Assembly (NCBI RefSeq): GCF_000154785.2
Contig: NC_015730.1
Location: 3,596,001-3,660,000, forward strand
Origin: Roseobacter litoralis Och 149
GTDB lineage: Bacteria; Pseudomonadota; Alphaproteobacteria; Rhodobacterales; Rhodobacteraceae
Direction of reading: 5' to 3'
DNA: 64,000 nucleotides
A model generated the notes under the pieces. That model did not search any database. It worked only from the letters and a program-made list of their open reading frames with translations, and was not told the origin of the DNA. The position numbers and the translations under genes were made by a program. Shown here piece after piece: positions 1-6,942 of this stretch (within the stretch, counting starts at the first letter, position 1; every line of letters begins with the position of its first letter).

Positions 1-1456
1 CGCCGAGGGGGCGACCGTCGGTTACCTGCCGCAGGAACCCAAGCTGGACGAGACGCTGAGCGTGCGCGAAAACGTCATGCTCGCTGTCGCCGACAAAAAG
101 GCCATCCTTGATCGCTATAATGAACTGGCGATGAACTACTCGGATGAGACCGCCGACGAGATGGCCGCCCTGCAGGACCAGATCGACGCCGACAACCTCT
201 GGGACCTCGACAGCCAGATCGACGTCTCCATGGAGGCCCTGCGCTGCCCGCCCGATGACGCCGACATCAAATCTCTCTCGGGCGGGGAAGCGCGCCGCGT
301 CGCCCTGTGCAAACTACTGCTCGAAGCGCCCGACATGCTGCTGCTGGATGAACCAACCAACCACCTTGATGCGGAAACCATCGCATGGCTGCAAAACCAC
401 CTGATCGCCTATAAAGGCACCATCCTGATCGTCACGCACGACCGCTATTTCCTCGATGACATCACCAGCTGGATCCTCGAACTCGACCGTGGCAAGGGCG
501 TGCCGTATGAGGGCAACTATTCTGACTGGCTGGAACAGAAAGCCAAACGCCTCAGCCAAGAGGCGCGCGAGGACAAATCCCGCCAGAAAACGCTTGAGCG
601 TGAACTTGAATGGATGCGGCAGGGCGCCAAGGCCCGCCAAGCCAAATCCAAGGCCCGGATCAACGCCTATAACGAGATGGCCGAGGTCTCGGAACGTGAA
701 AAACTCTCCCGCGCGCAGATCGTCATCCCGAACGGCCCGCGTCTGGGCTCCAAGGTGATCGAGGTGCAGGGCCTCGCCAAACATCTCGGCGACAAGCAAC
801 TGGTTGAGGGGCTCGACTTCTCGCTGCCCCCCGGCGGCATCGTTGGCGTGATCGGCCCCAACGGCGCGGGTAAATCCACGCTGTTCAAAATGCTCACGGG
901 ACAATTGGACCCCGACGCGGGCACCATCGAATACGGCGACACCGTCGATCTGTCCTATGTCGATCAGAGCCGTGATGATCTGGCCGCAAATGACAACGTC
1001 TGGGAGGCCATCACCGGCGGCGCAGAACTGATCCAGCTTGGCGATGCCGAGGTGAACTCCCGCGCCTATTGCTCGTCCTTCAACTTCAAGGGCGGCGATC
1101 AGCAGAAAAAAGTCGGCCTGCTCTCGGGCGGCGAACGCAACCGCGTGCACATGGCGCGGCTCCTGAAGGCAGGCGGCAACGTGCTGCTGCTCGATGAGCC
1201 GACCAATGATCTCGACGTCGAAACCCTCCGCGCTCTGGAAGACGCCCTCGTCGATTTCGCAGGCTGCGCCGTGGTCATCAGCCACGACCGGTTTTTCCTC
1301 GATAGGATTTGCACCCACATTCTGGCATTTGAAGGCGAAGCCCACGTCGAATGGTTCGAAGGCGGCTTCACCGATTACGAAGAGGACAAGAAGCGCCGCT
1401 TGGGCGCAGATGCCTTGGAGCCGAAGCGGTTGAAGCATAAGAAATTCGTGCGATAA
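1..1456 (+). CDS. ettA: EttA, energy-dependent translational throttle ABC-F ATPase (5' truncated by window)
   Basis: The frame is open from base 2, so the gene starts before the window; about 484 residues are visible of a family length near 555. EttA binds the ribosomal E site and gates entry into elongation according to ATP/ADP. Visible are the first-domain signature LSGGEARRVAL with Walker B LLLDEPTNHLD, the charged linker between the two ATPase domains, then a complete second domain with GPNGAGKST, LSGGERNRVHMARLL and LLLDEPTNDLD. The first Walker A lies outside the window. There are no membrane segments, as expected for ABC-F. The C-terminal lysine/arginine tail (KRLKHKKFVR) is typical. 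The next gene starts one base after the stop. Confidence 0.95.
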   Translation, partial: AEGATVGYLPQEPKLDETLSVRENVMLAVADKKAILDRYNELAMNYSDETADEMAALQDQIDADNLWDLDSQIDVSMEALRCPPDDADIKSLSGGEARRVALCKLLLEAPDMLLLDEPTNHLDAETIAWLQNHLIAYKGTILIVTHDRYFLDDITSWILELDRGKGVPYEGNYSDWLEQKAKRLSQEAREDKSRQKTLERELEWMRQGAKARQAKSKARINAYNEMAEVSEREKLSRAQIVIPNGPRLGSKVIEVQGLAKHLGDKQLVEGLDFSLPPGGIVGVIGPNGAGKSTLFKMLTGQLDPDAGTIEYGDTVDLSYVDQSRDDLAANDNVWEAITGGAELIQLGDAEVNSRAYCSSFNFKGGDQQKKVGLLSGGERNRVHMARLLKAGGNVLLLDEPTNDLDVETLRALEDALVDFAGCAVVISHDRFFLDRICTHILAFEGEAHVEWFEGGFTDYEEDKKRRLGADALEPKRLKHKKFVR

Positions 1457-1457
1457 A

Positions 1458-2438
1458 ATGCCATCGCTGTTTCTTGACGCCAATGTTTTCCTCGATTTTT
1501 ACAGATTTGGCGCTGACGATATCGGAGAGATGCAGAAACTTGTGGCCTTAATCGAAGGCGAAGAGATCGCGCTTTTTGCAAACGATCATCTTGTCGACGA
1601 GATTAAGCGAAATCGTGAAAAGGTTCTTTCGGAAACTCTAGGAGATTTGAAAGGTCAGAAATACGGCGCAAAGCTTCCAAATTACTGCTCCAATCTCACT
1701 GAAAAAAGCGCTCTGGTAGAGTGCCTGAAGCAAGCGAATAAATTGCATTCGACTTTAGTGTCGAAAGTGGATGAACTTATGAAATCTGAAGCTTTGGAGG
1801 CGGACAAGTTGATCAACAAAATATTGGATACTGCTCGCTTTTCGCTGTCTAAATTTGATGTGCTAGATGCTGCCAGAGTCAGGCAAGAGTTAAGAAATCC
1901 TCCCGGAAAAAAGGACTCGCTCGGCGATGCGATTAACTGGGAAAGCTTGTTGCAAAATGATCAGATTTGGCTCCTCGACGTCGTGTCGAAAGACGGCGAT
2001 TTCGCTTCTGATTTGAGCCCGGACAAAATCAAGGGATTTTTGCTTGCTGAATGGGTATCGAGAAAGGGTACTAGCAGTAAGGTAAACCTTTTCCGTTCGC
2101 TAGGGGATTACTTCAGAGCGCGATATCCGCAAATCGCTTTGTCAGATGAACAAGAAAAGAATGATTTGATCTCACAGCTAGAAATGTCGCCAAATTTTTC
2201 GACTACACATTTCTTGATCGCTAAACTTAGCGGCTATGATTTCTTTACGAACCAACAAGTGTCACGATTATTTAATGCTTTGGTAACCAACACTCAGGTT
2301 GGATGGATCGCGACAGACCCAGATGTAAATGAGTTTTACAAGGCCTTGCAGCCGAAAGCTTGGGTGCTATCAAGCGATCGCCAAAGCCGCGCCGCCGAAT
2401 ACCTTGAGGTGGAAGAGGACTTCTTTGATTTATTTTAG
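1458..2438 (+). CDS. PIN-domain protein (DUF4935-like), putative nuclease
   Basis: A 326-residue protein whose N-terminal half looks like a PIN RNase fold: LFLDANVFLD (Asp7), VDEIKRNREK (Glu48), KKDSLGDAINWESLL (Asp157) and VVSKDGDF (Asp179/181) supply the expected acidic metal ligands. The last 110 or so residues match no domain I recognise. The start ATG lies one base after the ettA stop, with no clear ribosome binding site of its own, so coupling to ettA translation is possible. Base composition is visibly AT-richer than both flanks (many aaa, ttt and agt/tct codons), suggesting recent acquisition. No antitoxin-like ORF adjoins it. The fold call is fairly firm; the target (tRNA, mRNA, phage RNA) is unknown. 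Confidence 0.7.
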   Translation: MPSLFLDANVFLDFYRFGADDIGEMQKLVALIEGEEIALFANDHLVDEIKRNREKVLSETLGDLKGQKYGAKLPNYCSNLTEKSALVECLKQANKLHSTLVSKVDELMKSEALEADKLINKILDTARFSLSKFDVLDAARVRQELRNPPGKKDSLGDAINWESLLQNDQIWLLDVVSKDGDFASDLSPDKIKGFLLAEWVSRKGTSSKVNLFRSLGDYFRARYPQIALSDEQEKNDLISQLEMSPNFSTTHFLIAKLSGYDFFTNQQVSRLFNALVTNTQVGWIATDPDVNEFYKALQPKAWVLSSDRQSRAAEYLEVEEDFFDLF

Positions 2439-2746
2439 AACGACAGGGAGCGGTGCAATTCCCGACCGCGGGTCGAAGGCCGTCTTGCATTTGATCCAGT
2501 GGATCAAATGAGGCCGTAGAAGGCGATAGCCTCGGGGGAGACGCAGTCGCCCCCGCCCATGGGGGCGGTCGGGGGCGGCGAAAACGCGGGGCGTTTCCGC
2601 AGGGCGGACTTGAAACCCACATATTCAAAATTGACGCAGAGTATTCTGCCACCTGCGACGTGCCGTCAATCCGTTACATCACCATTGAACGGAACAATCG
2701 CGACCATCTTGCATAGGTCTGCGCCAACACCCCCGCACCCCAAGTC
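2439..2746. other. Non-coding stretch with palindrome and GC-rich hairpins
   Basis: No credible gene lies between the PIN gene and the convergent DUF2938 gene. The stretch holds a perfect palindrome (2488-2510) and GC-rich self-complementary runs around 2545-2600 (ccgcccatgggggcgg). It looks like a structured intergenic repeat rather than decayed coding sequence, but one copy cannot show this. Confidence 0.5.
2488..2510. repeat. Perfect 23-bp palindrome (11-bp arms, 1-bp centre)
   Basis: The left arm catttgatcca and right arm tggatcaaatg are exact reverse complements around a single G at 2499. It is followed by aggccgtag, echoing the preceding aggccgtct. No T-tract follows, so it is not an intrinsic terminator. 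It could be an operator, or the core of a dispersed REP-like element; the second is an inference needing other copies in the genome. Confidence 0.6.
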
Positions 2747-3217
2747 TTAAACCATCGCCCCGATCCACAGGCCCAGCCCAAAGACCGTATGCGCCGCCAG
2801 CCCCAGCGCTCGCGCGCGCCACGGCGCGGGTGTTTTGGAGGCGGCGATCCCGGCGCCCATGGCCGGTTGCATCAGGAACCAGCCAAAGCCGATCATCACA
2901 ATCGAAAACACCCATGCGGGCAAAAACGTAGGCTCCGCCAGCCAGCCCGGCCCCATCAGCACCGCCAGCGCCACGCCGTAGATCACCCCCACCGCATAGT
3001 GAAACGCCCAGCCGATCTGCACCTCGCGCGGCACAGGGGCCACAGCGCCAATATCGTCGTGAAACACGCGGCCCTGCGCGACCTGCACAACCCAGCGCCC
3101 CGCACGGCCCCAGTTGGACAGGGGCAGACCGGCCAGCCGGTTCAGCAGCAGCCCCCAAAGGTCCATGGCAGCGGTTGCCACCAGCCCCATCACGATACCC
3201 TCTGTCAGTATAGTCAT
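2747..3217 (-). CDS. DUF2938 family membrane protein
   Basis: A 156-residue hydrophobic protein beginning MTILTEGIVMG. Four hydrophobic segments are visible: GIVMGLVATAAMDLWGLLL, the region around YAVGVIYGVALAVLMG, AWVFSIVMIGFGWFLMQPA, and LGLAAHTVFGLGLWIGAMV. This layout and the GRxGRWVVQ segment fit DUF2938, a family of unknown function in the inner membrane. The start at 3217 was chosen because gaggcgcaaag precedes that ATG; the upstream extension to 3310 would overlap the next gene. It lies 82 bases downstream of the BrnA-like gene on the same strand and may share its transcript. Confidence 0.7.
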   Translation of the reverse strand: MTILTEGIVMGLVATAAMDLWGLLLNRLAGLPLSNWGRAGRWVVQVAQGRVFHDDIGAVAPVPREVQIGWAFHYAVGVIYGVALAVLMGPGWLAEPTFLPAWVFSIVMIGFGWFLMQPAMGAGIAASKTPAPWRARALGLAAHTVFGLGLWIGAMV

Positions 3218-3299
3218 CTTTGCGCCTCGCCCACGGGTCCAAAGGCGTTCTTTCAGGTTGCGCCAGATTTGACCAGCCCCGCCTGAGGGCCAGCCCCCT

Positions 3300-3689
3300 T
3301 CAGGGATCATCGCGCATGCCGGGGCCCCATCCCGGCCTGACGCCGCTCTCCTGCTCTGCGGCGATGATCCGCGCGCGGCGGTTGCCCAGCGCGGTCTGCT
3401 CCTCCATCAGCCCCGCCATCTTCATCGCGAGCCATGTGTTCAGAATGCGGTTGATCCGCCCCTGATAGCCCTGCCCCATGGCGCGGAACATCTTGACCAC
3501 GGATTGATCGAGGTACAGCGTCGTCTTCACCTTCGGCTCGTGGCAATCAATATCTGCCTCGATCATGTGCCATGCGTCCGGCACCTCGTCGCGCAGCGCA
3601 CGCAGTGGCAGCGTGTCTTCATCCGCGCGCCACAGGTGATACATCAGGCGGCGGCGGGCGATGTGCTCGGTTTTTGTCAGGCGCGGCAT
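3300..3689 (-). CDS. BrnA-like antitoxin family protein, no adjacent toxin
   Basis: A 129-residue protein with a basic N terminus (MPRLTKTEHIARRRLMYHLW) and a C-terminal ribbon-helix-helix-like segment, KVKTTLYLDQSVVKMF followed by GQGYQGRINRILNTWL, which matches the DNA-binding half of BrnA antitoxins. The start at 3689 is supported by ggagacgaccc just upstream. BrnA normally represses and neutralises BrnT, a small RNase encoded immediately upstream of it; no BrnT-like ORF is present on either side. It may act as a stand-alone regulator. The downstream neighbour is a DUF2938 membrane protein. Confidence 0.65.
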   Translation of the reverse strand: MPRLTKTEHIARRRLMYHLWRADEDTLPLRALRDEVPDAWHMIEADIDCHEPKVKTTLYLDQSVVKMFRAMGQGYQGRINRILNTWLAMKMAGLMEEQTALGNRRARIIAAEQESGVRPGWGPGMRDDP

Positions 3690-3866
3690 GGGTCGTCTCC
3701 TTTGGGCGCAAACCTGCCAGAGCAGCGTTATCAAAGGCTGAGCCCTGCGCACGCCGCGCACCGACGTGATACCGACGTTATACCGACGGGGAATCGATGC
3801 CGCTTTGGGCTGTCGCAAGAACGCCCTTTACGCTAGACCTTGGGCACCCAACGAGACGGAGTTTCC

Positions 3867-4394
3867 ATGCCTTTCAGACTTGCCTTATGCGCGCTCATCC
3901 TGCTGACGGCCTGCGGGACACAGTATCGCGACACCGACGCGCCGATCAGCGCGCAGGCCGACTTTGACGCGGCGCGCTATCTGGGCACATGGTATGAGAT
4001 CGCCCGCTACCCCGTGCCCTTTCAGGAGGGGTGCACCGCGACCACGGCCACCTACCAAGCCATTGATGATCAGAGGATTTCCGTGCTGAACCAGTGCCGG
4101 CAGGGCGATCCCACCGGACCGCTTGACCAGATCAAAGGGACTGCTCGCGTCGTTGCACCGGGGCAGCTGACCGTCCAGTTTTACACGGTCCCCTTCCTGC
4201 GCGCGCCCTATTGGGTCTTATGGGTCGATGAGAGCTACCAGACTGCCGTCGTGGGCGTACCAAACGGGCGCGCCGGCTGGATTCTCGCCCGCAGCCCACA
4301 AATAGCGCCGGTAACACGCGCCATGGCGAATGATATCCTGCGTCAAAACGGCTATGATCCCGACGCGCTGATTGAGACGCTGCATGCACCGTAA
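3867..4394 (+). CDS. Lipocalin family outer-membrane lipoprotein (Blc-like)
   Basis: A 175-residue protein with a lipoprotein signal: MPFRLALCALILLTACG, lipobox LTAC, acylated Cys near residue 16. The mature part carries the bacterial lipocalin hallmarks YLGTWYEIARYPVPFQ (GxW motif) and later YWVLWVDESYQTAVVG, with PNGRAGWILARSP as the closing strand. Blc proteins bind lysophospholipids or fatty acids at the outer membrane. The start at 3867 follows gagacggagtttcc; an in-frame extension to 3840 has no ribosome binding site. It is monocistronic here. Confidence 0.9.
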   Translation: MPFRLALCALILLTACGTQYRDTDAPISAQADFDAARYLGTWYEIARYPVPFQEGCTATTATYQAIDDQRISVLNQCRQGDPTGPLDQIKGTARVVAPGQLTVQFYTVPFLRAPYWVLWVDESYQTAVVGVPNGRAGWILARSPQIAPVTRAMANDILRQNGYDPDALIETLHAP

Positions 4395-4519
4395 TCGCTT
4401 GTTTTATCGTTGAATTCTGCGGGCCAGGCCCTCGCACACGCACCGAAGCCCTGCTTTGCCGTGTAGCCTGCCAGCGCACCTCCCCGGCTGCGACAACACG
4501 CTCCCCGACTCAGGAACGC

Positions 4520-4700
4520 AAAAAACGAGCCGGTACATGACCGGCCCGTTGAGTTGAAAAGACATCGCGGAGGAAGAGAGCCGCGTGCCCGCCGAACGAA
4601 CATGTAACCCATCACACCGCCCTGACGCAGCACGAGAGCAACACTGTTCACCGCTAAGAAAGCACGGGGGCACGGATGCGTCTGTGAACAACTTCACACA
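4520..4700 (-). ncRNA. Candidate small RNA with CUUCCUCC loop and intrinsic terminator
   Basis: On the minus strand a stem GCCGGT/ACCGGC (4529-4545, extended outward by two further pairs) is followed by six T residues (4525-4520), a good intrinsic terminator. Just upstream is a hairpin with CGCGG/CCGCG arms (4566-4570, 4581-4585) and the loop CTCTCTTCCT, so CUUCCUCC is displayed like the anti-Shine-Dalgarno loops of many alphaproteobacterial sRNAs. No reading frame upstream of the terminator looks coding. The 5' end is not determined; 4700 is only a guess. Confidence 0.35.
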
Positions 4701-4766
4701 GCACGATTGCAAGGGCGCGACGAATGCAGACTGCCAACGGTTGCGCTGCCTGCGTACGGCGTCAGG

Positions 4767-4795
4767 TTGCATTTTTGACAAAATTCTGCTATGGT
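4767..4795 (+). promoter_or_regulatory. Possible sigma-70-type promoter for the first csp gene
   Basis: TTGCAT (4767-4772), a 17-base spacer and TATGGT (4790-4795) give an imperfect -35/-10 pair. This would start transcription near 4802 and leave a leader of about 115 bases before the csp ATG, in line with the long structured leaders of cold-shock mRNAs. It is a weak match, offered as a candidate. Confidence 0.25.
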
Positions 4796-4919
4796 TTACG
4801 CGCACAACACGTCTTCTTCGACCTGCTCTCCATGTAACGGCGCTCAGAATTCGATACAGATACACTGCGCCAGGTTATCGCACGAACGCGGATAGCATTC
4901 TATATAGGAGACACGGGAA

Positions 4920-5126
4920 ATGGCCACAGGCACCGTGAAATGGTTTAACACAACAAAAGGCTTCGGCTTTATCGCACCCGATGGCGGATCAAAGGACGTT
5001 TTCGTTCATATTTCGGCGGTCGAGCGCGCTGGTCTCACAGGACTGGCCGATAATCAAAAGGTAACTTTTGATATTGAAGATGGACGCGACGGGCGCCAAT
5101 CCGCAACGAATATCGCATTAGCCTGA
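4920..5126 (+). CDS. Cold-shock family RNA chaperone (CspA-like), copy 1
   Basis: A 68-residue single cold-shock domain protein. It has both nucleic-acid-binding motifs, KGFGFIAP (RNP1) and DVFVHISAV (RNP2), and the usual start GTVKWFN. CSD proteins melt RNA secondary structure and bind single-stranded nucleic acids. The ATG follows taggagacacggga, a strong ribosome binding site nearly identical to that of the second copy at 6719. The gene stands alone and is followed by a perfect hairpin at 5148-5173. Confidence 0.95.
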   Translation: MATGTVKWFNTTKGFGFIAPDGGSKDVFVHISAVERAGLTGLADNQKVTFDIEDGRDGRQSATNIALA

Positions 5127-5147
5127 CCAAAAGCACCTTCCGCAAAA

Positions 5148-5173
5148 AAAGTCGGCAATTCCATGCCGACTTT
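5148..5173. terminator. Bidirectional intrinsic terminator between csp copy 1 and the small membrane protein
   Basis: The perfect 10-bp stem AAAGTCGGCA/TGCCGACTTT encloses a 6-base loop. On the minus strand it is followed by seven T residues (from the A-run at 5144-5150), making it strong for the leftward gene at 5203-5466; on the plus strand it ends only in TTTCCC. Confidence 0.75.
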
Positions 5174-5202
5174 CCCATACAGACCGCGATTGCTGCACGA
5201 AT

Positions 5203-5466
5203 TTAGAGCAGAACCTGCCACACCAGCAAGCTAGGGGCCAGCAACGCAAAGCCGATGCAGAACAGCTTGGCAAAGTGGCTTACTTTTCCAAACAAGCCAC
5301 CGCCTGTCGCGCCTTCACCATAGCCAACCACTGCGGCCATTACGGCGTAACCACGCGCAACGCGCCGCGTCTGAGCGTGCTGCAATCCCTTCAGGGCAAC
5401 CTCATTGACCTGCCGTTGGCGTTCATGTTCTTCCAAGTGATTCTCAAGATTTTCCATGTTGGTCAT
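5203..5466 (-). CDS. Small single-span membrane protein of unknown function
   Basis: An 87-residue protein with a charged, probably helical N-terminal half (MTNMENLENHLEEHERQRQ), a glycine-rich centre (GYGEGATGGGLFGK) and a hydrophobic C terminus LFCIGFALLAPSLLVWQVLL that could be one membrane helix. I recognise no family. The ATG at 5466 has gggag 13 bases upstream; an internal ATG at 5457 is also possible. It ends before a strong leftward terminator, which supports it being a real transcription unit. Confidence 0.5.
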   Translation of the reverse strand: MTNMENLENHLEEHERQRQVNEVALKGLQHAQTRRVARGYAVMAAVVGYGEGATGGGLFGKVSHFAKLFCIGFALLAPSLLVWQVLL

Positions 5467-5874
5467 GTTAACGTAGACGCTCCCGACTTAAAGTTTAGAG
5501 TTCAAGATGGGGCCAAAATGACCAAAGTCCAGACCGCAAACTGAAAAATTAATTTGGCCGCGCACCGCAGTGAGCGCTTTGCATATTTCCACTACCCTCG
5601 CATAGTTTAAATGCATGAAAAAGCCTTTAATAACATGATATCAAACCGGCCATGATGATACAGGAAAGTAATTCAACCGAAGGGTGTTTACCGACAACCG
5701 ACGTCCTTGTGCATTTCGGCCCGCGACCAGCAAAGCCTGTGACGTCTCAAATTTTAGCAAAGCGTTAACCACTGCACGCCATTACTGCCGCTGTTAACTG
5801 CTTGTTCATATTTACGCAGCTTTAATGCTTAACGGGTGGCGGGCGCCGAAATAGAGATTGTATCGGAGCCTACA
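5467..5874. other. 408-base divergent intergenic region
   Basis: It separates the leftward small membrane protein from the rightward unknown gene at 5875, so both promoters should lie here. The stretch is AT-rich (for example around 5610-5650 and 5750-5830). I see no ORF, terminator or clear promoter pair. Confidence 0.4.
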
Positions 5875-6339
5875 ATGACAGCAGTTTCACTTATCAATCC
5901 ATATGCACCGCAGCCAGCGACCGGTGCAAATCTGGATGGCAACACAGTTTCAGGGCAGGCAGCTGTGCCAGTGTCCACGACATCAAACAGCGCGGATGCG
6001 GGCCTTGCATCAGATCAATCCGGGCAAGGCGCCGGAAACGGCACAGGCACCGGCGGCGCACATCTCACCGGCCTTTTGAAGCGCGCTCGTGATGATATGC
6101 AGGTGCAGTATCCGTCGCCAAAATCCGTGGTAGAAGCACAGTCAGAAAGCGACCCTGCCACGGTTTTCCTCGCGCAAAAGGCCGAGCGGGTAGCGCAGGC
6201 GACTGCCTCTGACGCCGCGCGCGCCGAAGAGCAGGCCCGTGCCGCAAAAGAAGAGATGGAGCAGGATGCCAAACCTGAATACAAAATGCCCAACCCTCTG
6301 CCGACAGCCCCAATCCTGATGGATGAGGATGGCGAATGA
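5875..6339 (+). CDS. Hypothetical low-complexity protein
   Basis: A 154-residue protein starting MTAVSLINPYAPQPATG, placed by ggagcctaca before the ATG at 5875. The first 70 residues are rich in Gly, Ala, Ser, Thr and Gln (GQGAGNGTGTGGAHLTG), with no signal peptide or membrane span. Residues 100-140 are an Ala/Glu/Lys-rich stretch (AQKAERVAQATASDAARAEE) likely to form a helix or coiled coil, and the tail is proline-rich and acidic (PLPTAPILMDEDGE). Most of it is probably disordered. I recognise no family and the neighbours give no functional hint. Confidence 0.5.
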   Translation: MTAVSLINPYAPQPATGANLDGNTVSGQAAVPVSTTSNSADAGLASDQSGQGAGNGTGTGGAHLTGLLKRARDDMQVQYPSPKSVVEAQSESDPATVFLAQKAERVAQATASDAARAEEQARAAKEEMEQDAKPEYKMPNPLPTAPILMDEDGE

Positions 6340-6718
6340 CCTCTGATCGCCCGGCCTGAATGTGGCTCGTCGCATTCGGACCGGGCCCCTCGACCCAATC
6401 TGTTTTGCCGACGACACCCTGCCGTCGTGATTCTAAGTCAAGGCCAAGAAATCATTGGGGCATTCGGATGCCCATCAACCGACATGAACCAGAAAAACGC
6501 TATCTCAGCGGGAACTTGCCCATTAACCAGATTTTTCGCCATTCCTTAAAGAAATAACTTGAAATTGATCGACAAAAAACCAACTTTTTGCCCGTGACGC
6601 GAGAATTAAACGACCACTGCTGCTTTCGGCCTGCCTGAAACGACACTGTTTATCAATTGATTTTGGCTGAACCGCGCTGCCGCATCCCGCGGGCAGGTTT
6701 TCTTTAGGAGACACGGAT
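6340..6718. other. 379-base intergenic region before second csp gene
   Basis: It has no ORF with a ribosome binding site. A small hairpin gggcat-tcgg-atgccc sits at 6458-6473 without a T-tract. The last 80 bases are the likely cold-shock leader, with a GC-rich inverted repeat (ctgcc...gggcag) just before taggagacacggat. Confidence 0.4.
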
Positions 6719-6925
6719 ATGGCTTCAGGCACCGTGAAATGGTTCAACACCACAAAAGGCTATGGCTTTATCGCGCCAGACAATGGCGGGAAGGACATTT
6801 TTGTCCATATTTCCGCGGTTGAGCGGGCAGGTCTGACCGGACTGGCCGACAACCAGAAAGTGACGTTTGAAATTGAAACAAGCCGCGACGGCCGCGAAAG
6901 CGCCAGCGATCTCGCAATTGCGTAA
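6719..6925 (+). CDS. Cold-shock family RNA chaperone (CspA-like), copy 2
   Basis: A 68-residue cold-shock domain protein differing from copy 1 by conservative changes (KGYGFIAP for [17 protein letters not shown] for DVFVHISAV, a diverged last 20 residues). It has the same ribosome-binding stretch, taggagacacgg, right before the ATG. The pair suggests a local duplication with two small unrelated genes between the copies. An intrinsic terminator follows at 6948. Confidence 0.95.
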   Translation: MASGTVKWFNTTKGYGFIAPDNGGKDIFVHISAVERAGLTGLADNQKVTFEIETSRDGRESASDLAIA

Positions 6926-6942
6926 AGCAGACTTCTAGCGGG

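Larger units (their letters stand above)
4395..4919. other. 525-base intergenic region before first csp gene
   Basis: No convincing ORF on either strand. It holds, in order: a minus-strand intrinsic terminator (4520-4548), a small hairpin with a pyrimidine-rich loop on the minus strand (4566-4585), an inverted repeat tgtgaa-caac-ttcaca (4683-4698), a possible promoter (4767-4795) and the csp leader. The terminator with no gene upstream of it on that strand points to a small RNA. Confidence 0.5.

Noticed and set aside
3300..3689. A complete BrnT-BrnA toxin-antitoxin module
   Set aside because: Only the BrnA-like half is present; no small RelE/BrnT-like frame with a ribosome binding site occurs on either side.
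4404..4865. Minus-strand 153-codon frame before the first csp gene
   Set aside because: It runs through an intrinsic terminator and a hairpin, has an Arg/Cys/Ser-rich composition and no ribosome binding site. A small RNA explains the terminator better.
6458..6473. Hairpin gggcat-tcgg-atgccc as a terminator
   Set aside because: It has no T-tract and only 6 bp, and it lies about 120 bases after the upstream stop.
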